Assembly: GCA_937880545.1 (NCBI GenBank)
Contig: CALFKA010000082.1
Span: 1-7,754 of the forward strand
Origin: an uncultured Clostridia bacterium
GTDB taxonomy: Bacteria > Bacillota > Clostridia > Peptostreptococcales > Acidaminobacteraceae
Length of the DNA: 7,754 nucleotides
Reading direction: 5' to 3'
Positions 6,512-7,754 of this stretch are shown here, piece after piece. The stretch's first letter is position 1. The number at the start of each line of letters is the position of its first letter. The notes under the pieces were generated by a model. That model ran no database searches. It saw only the letters and a list, made by a program, of their open reading frames with translations, and had not been told where the DNA came from. A program made the translations under genes and the position numbers.

Positions 6512-6589
6512 GATCACATCTTTTAAATCTCTTCTTACTCTATCAGCTACCCCTAAGGAAGCTTCTTTGCCTTCCCAACATTTTTTCAT
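6494..6589 (-). CDS. doubtful 31-residue ORF
   Basis: The frame from ATG 6587-6589 to TAA 6494-6496 encodes a peptide beginning MKKCWEGKEASLG and continuing VADRVRRDLKDVILTIMS, which reads like an amphipathic helix. An overlapping ATG at 6594-6596 in another frame has the better ribosome site (AAAGGGTG, about 5 bases upstream) but gives only 17 residues. The 3' part overlaps the TTGACA promoter. Either could be a small peptide gene or the remnant of a larger one. Nothing is recognisable, and short ORFs like this arise often by chance. Confidence 0.12.
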   Translation of the reverse strand: MKKCWEGKEASLGVADRVRRDLKDVILTIMS

Positions 6590-6596
6590 CGGTCAT

Positions 6597-7335
6597 ATTT
6601 TCACCCTTTAATGAGTAGTCCACATAAAATATCACTCTCACCCTTTCCCGAAAACACCTTCTACTCCGACTTAAAAGTGGTTGGTCATCTCCATTCTTTT
6701 AAAGATGTGGTAAGCCCCAGGATATGTAGAAACGAAAAGGAGAGAAATCTATTCACGCTACAAGATCGTGTAACAAAACTCTTTTGACTACTTGCTTGAG
6801 ATCACTATTTGCGACCATAAGCCTACACTTTTTTCATAATTCTCGTGCTAAATCTTTAAGCTTTTTTCGACTTGGAATGGCAAAACTAAGTTAACGAAAA
6901 TATTTTTCTGAACCTGTTAACGTTGAAAGGGATAAGACTACGAATGATTTCAATCGGCAATAACAGTGACTAGTCCTTCCATATAGCATACGGAGAACTG
7001 AATTATGTTTTAGAAATTCACACGCACATTTTCATCGTTGTGTACTTATTTATTCAGATTGAGAGAATGATGGAAATAGAATAACTCGTTAAAGAAATCA
7101 TTGAAAAACAATGGAATTGTTAAAGCCCCTAACCTAGTAACAGCCGGAAAGAGCTCTGTAGAAGATTAGGGATATTCTCGAACATTAGTCTGCAACAAGT
7201 CACAATCGGATGTAAATCGGTCAGAAATTGCTACCATTTACTTTTTCTTCATTTGAACGATTATCTCAAAAACTTCTGGCAAAGATAAGTTTCCAAAACT
7301 TGGATACAAACACCTCTACCCAACCGGAAGCTCTA
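6597..7335. other. gene-poor, AT-rich stretch
   Basis: Roughly 740 bases with no ORF that combines reasonable length, ribosome site and protein-like composition on either strand. Stops are frequent in all frames. The base composition is visibly richer in A and T than in the flanking genes. A few scraps look briefly protein-like, such as a plus-strand frame near 7069 reading LVKEIIEKQWN between stops, and could be remains of an inactivated gene. GTTAACG occurs twice (6890-6896 and 6916-6922). No terminal inverted repeats, target-site duplications or transposase motifs could be identified. Confidence 0.5.
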
Positions 7336-7353
7336 AGATGATCAAGATCATCT
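7336..7353. repeat. 18-base interrupted palindrome
   Basis: AGATGATC and GATCATCT are perfect 8-base arms separated by AA. It could be a protein-binding site or a hairpin. There is no supported gene close downstream to regulate, apart from the weak ORF at 7423. Confidence 0.5.
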
Positions 7354-7390
7354 GCCAATCTATGATGGATTTCAAGCAGACAAATTGTAA

Positions 7391-7417
7391 AAGCGACCAA
7401 AAAAATCTTGATCGCTT
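7391..7417 (-). terminator. hairpin, possibly a weak minus-strand terminator
   Basis: AAGCGACCAA (7391-7400) and TTGATCGCTT (7408-7417) form a 10-bp stem with a 7-base loop. On the minus strand the only imperfect pair is a G-U wobble, while on the plus strand it is a C-A mismatch. This favours function in minus-strand RNA, where the stem is followed by a short U-run (TTTTA). The U-run is poor and no convincing minus-strand gene precedes it in the window, so terminator function is uncertain. Confidence 0.3.
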
Positions 7418-7422
7418 AATAT

Positions 7423-7698
7423 ATGAATCTAGAAAGAATAACTTCCATAAGCATTCTCTCGAGGCACACGTTGGACTTCAAAAACTCACTAGAAAGCTTT
7501 GTCAATTTGGTGAAGAACACAGTGCTCACCGGGGATAATCTAGAAGACAGTTTGAGGGATGAAGCTACTTTACGTTCCTTAAAAAATGTCCACTCCACCA
7601 CTTTCAAACTAGGAAGAAGCTATCAACATAACTTGGGGCATATCTTTGGGTTTACTGAATCCGTAGAAGATGTAAACACCTTAGCTAAATGTATTTAA
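7423..7698 (+). CDS. weak hypothetical ORF, 91 residues
   Basis: From ATG 7423 to TAA 7696-7698 the frame encodes a soluble, helix-prone, mixed-charge protein with segments such as NLEDSLRDEATLRSLKN and HNLGHIFGFTESVEDVN. The composition is more protein-like than the other ORFs in this part of the window. No Shine-Dalgarno site precedes the ATG. A neighbouring plus-strand frame (7338-7538) is open just upstream and overlaps it, so the two could be parts of one frameshifted or decayed gene. I recognise no domain. It could also be a chance ORF. Confidence 0.25.
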   Translation: MNLERITSISILSRHTLDFKNSLESFVNLVKNTVLTGDNLEDSLRDEATLRSLKNVHSTTFKLGRSYQHNLGHIFGFTESVEDVNTLAKCI

Positions 7699-7754
7699 AA
7701 ACCCTTACATGCTTACAGAATCCGGTTTTAAGAAGGGCAGTTAAACTTTTCTGA

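Noticed and set aside
6543..6596. 17-residue minus-strand ORF (MTDEKMLGRQRS...) with a good ribosome site, whose first residues loosely resemble the start of the 117-residue membrane protein
   Set aside because: It ends in tandem stops after 17 codons and the similarity is limited to the first few residues, so a duplicated or truncated paralogue cannot be supported.
6890..6922. GTTAACG occurring twice, 26 bases apart
   Set aside because: The repeat contains the self-complementary GTTAAC, is only 7 bases long, and lies in AT-rich sequence where this is likely by chance.
6597..7335. Possible insertion-sequence remnant
   Set aside because: The stretch is AT-rich with broken frames, but no terminal inverted repeats, target duplications or transposase motifs could be identified.

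Overview
The window looks like bacterial chromosome, most likely from a low-to-mid G+C Gram-positive lineage (Bacillota, Clostridia- or Bacilli-like). This is inferred from strong purine-rich Shine-Dalgarno sites (GGAGG, AAAGGA, AAGAGG), probable TTG start use, a MacB-type permease next to a single-pass membrane protein with an acidic tail, and a compact ATPase/FtsX-permease operon. No rRNA, tRNA, CRISPR array or intact mobile element was seen, and the taxonomy is an impression rather than a measurement.

Layout. Positions 1-240 (+) hold the 3' end of a gene for a membrane-anchored protein whose reading frame is broken by TAA codons at 1-3 and 58-60. It runs by a 4-base ATGA overlap into an intact MacB-type ABC permease (237-1580, +). 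Converging on this is a 2H-family RNA 2',3'-cyclic phosphodiesterase (thpR type, 1629-2171, -). Next comes a small three-helix membrane protein of unknown function (2345-2698, -) with a 240-base leader that can form alternative hairpins. A two-gene minus-strand ABC operon follows: a large permease with two FtsX domains (3707-6073) and then its ATPase (2939-3697), separated by 9 bases.

Upstream of that operon is a long region without a clear gene (about 6074-7422). It contains a good sigma-A-like promoter on the minus strand (6483-6511), a repeated TAGTAC motif overlapping the -10, a 15-base palindrome (6357-6371), and overlapping minus-strand ORFs that may be a leader or a decayed gene. The end of the window (7336-7754) is AT-rich, has two conspicuous palindromes or hairpins, and one weak 91-codon ORF.

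How the genes fit together. Two independent FtsX-superfamily ABC systems lie on opposite strands. The plus-strand permease has no ATPase in view, so its ATPase should lie upstream of the window or elsewhere. The minus-strand pair is self-contained (permease plus ATPase) and should form a complete transporter or mechanotransmission unit; its substrate cannot be read from the sequence. The thpR-like gene and the small membrane protein have no evident link to either system. I did not find clear evidence of a new multi-gene system. The parts most worth a second look are the long leader and intergenic region upstream of the minus-strand ABC operon, and the broken gene at the left edge.
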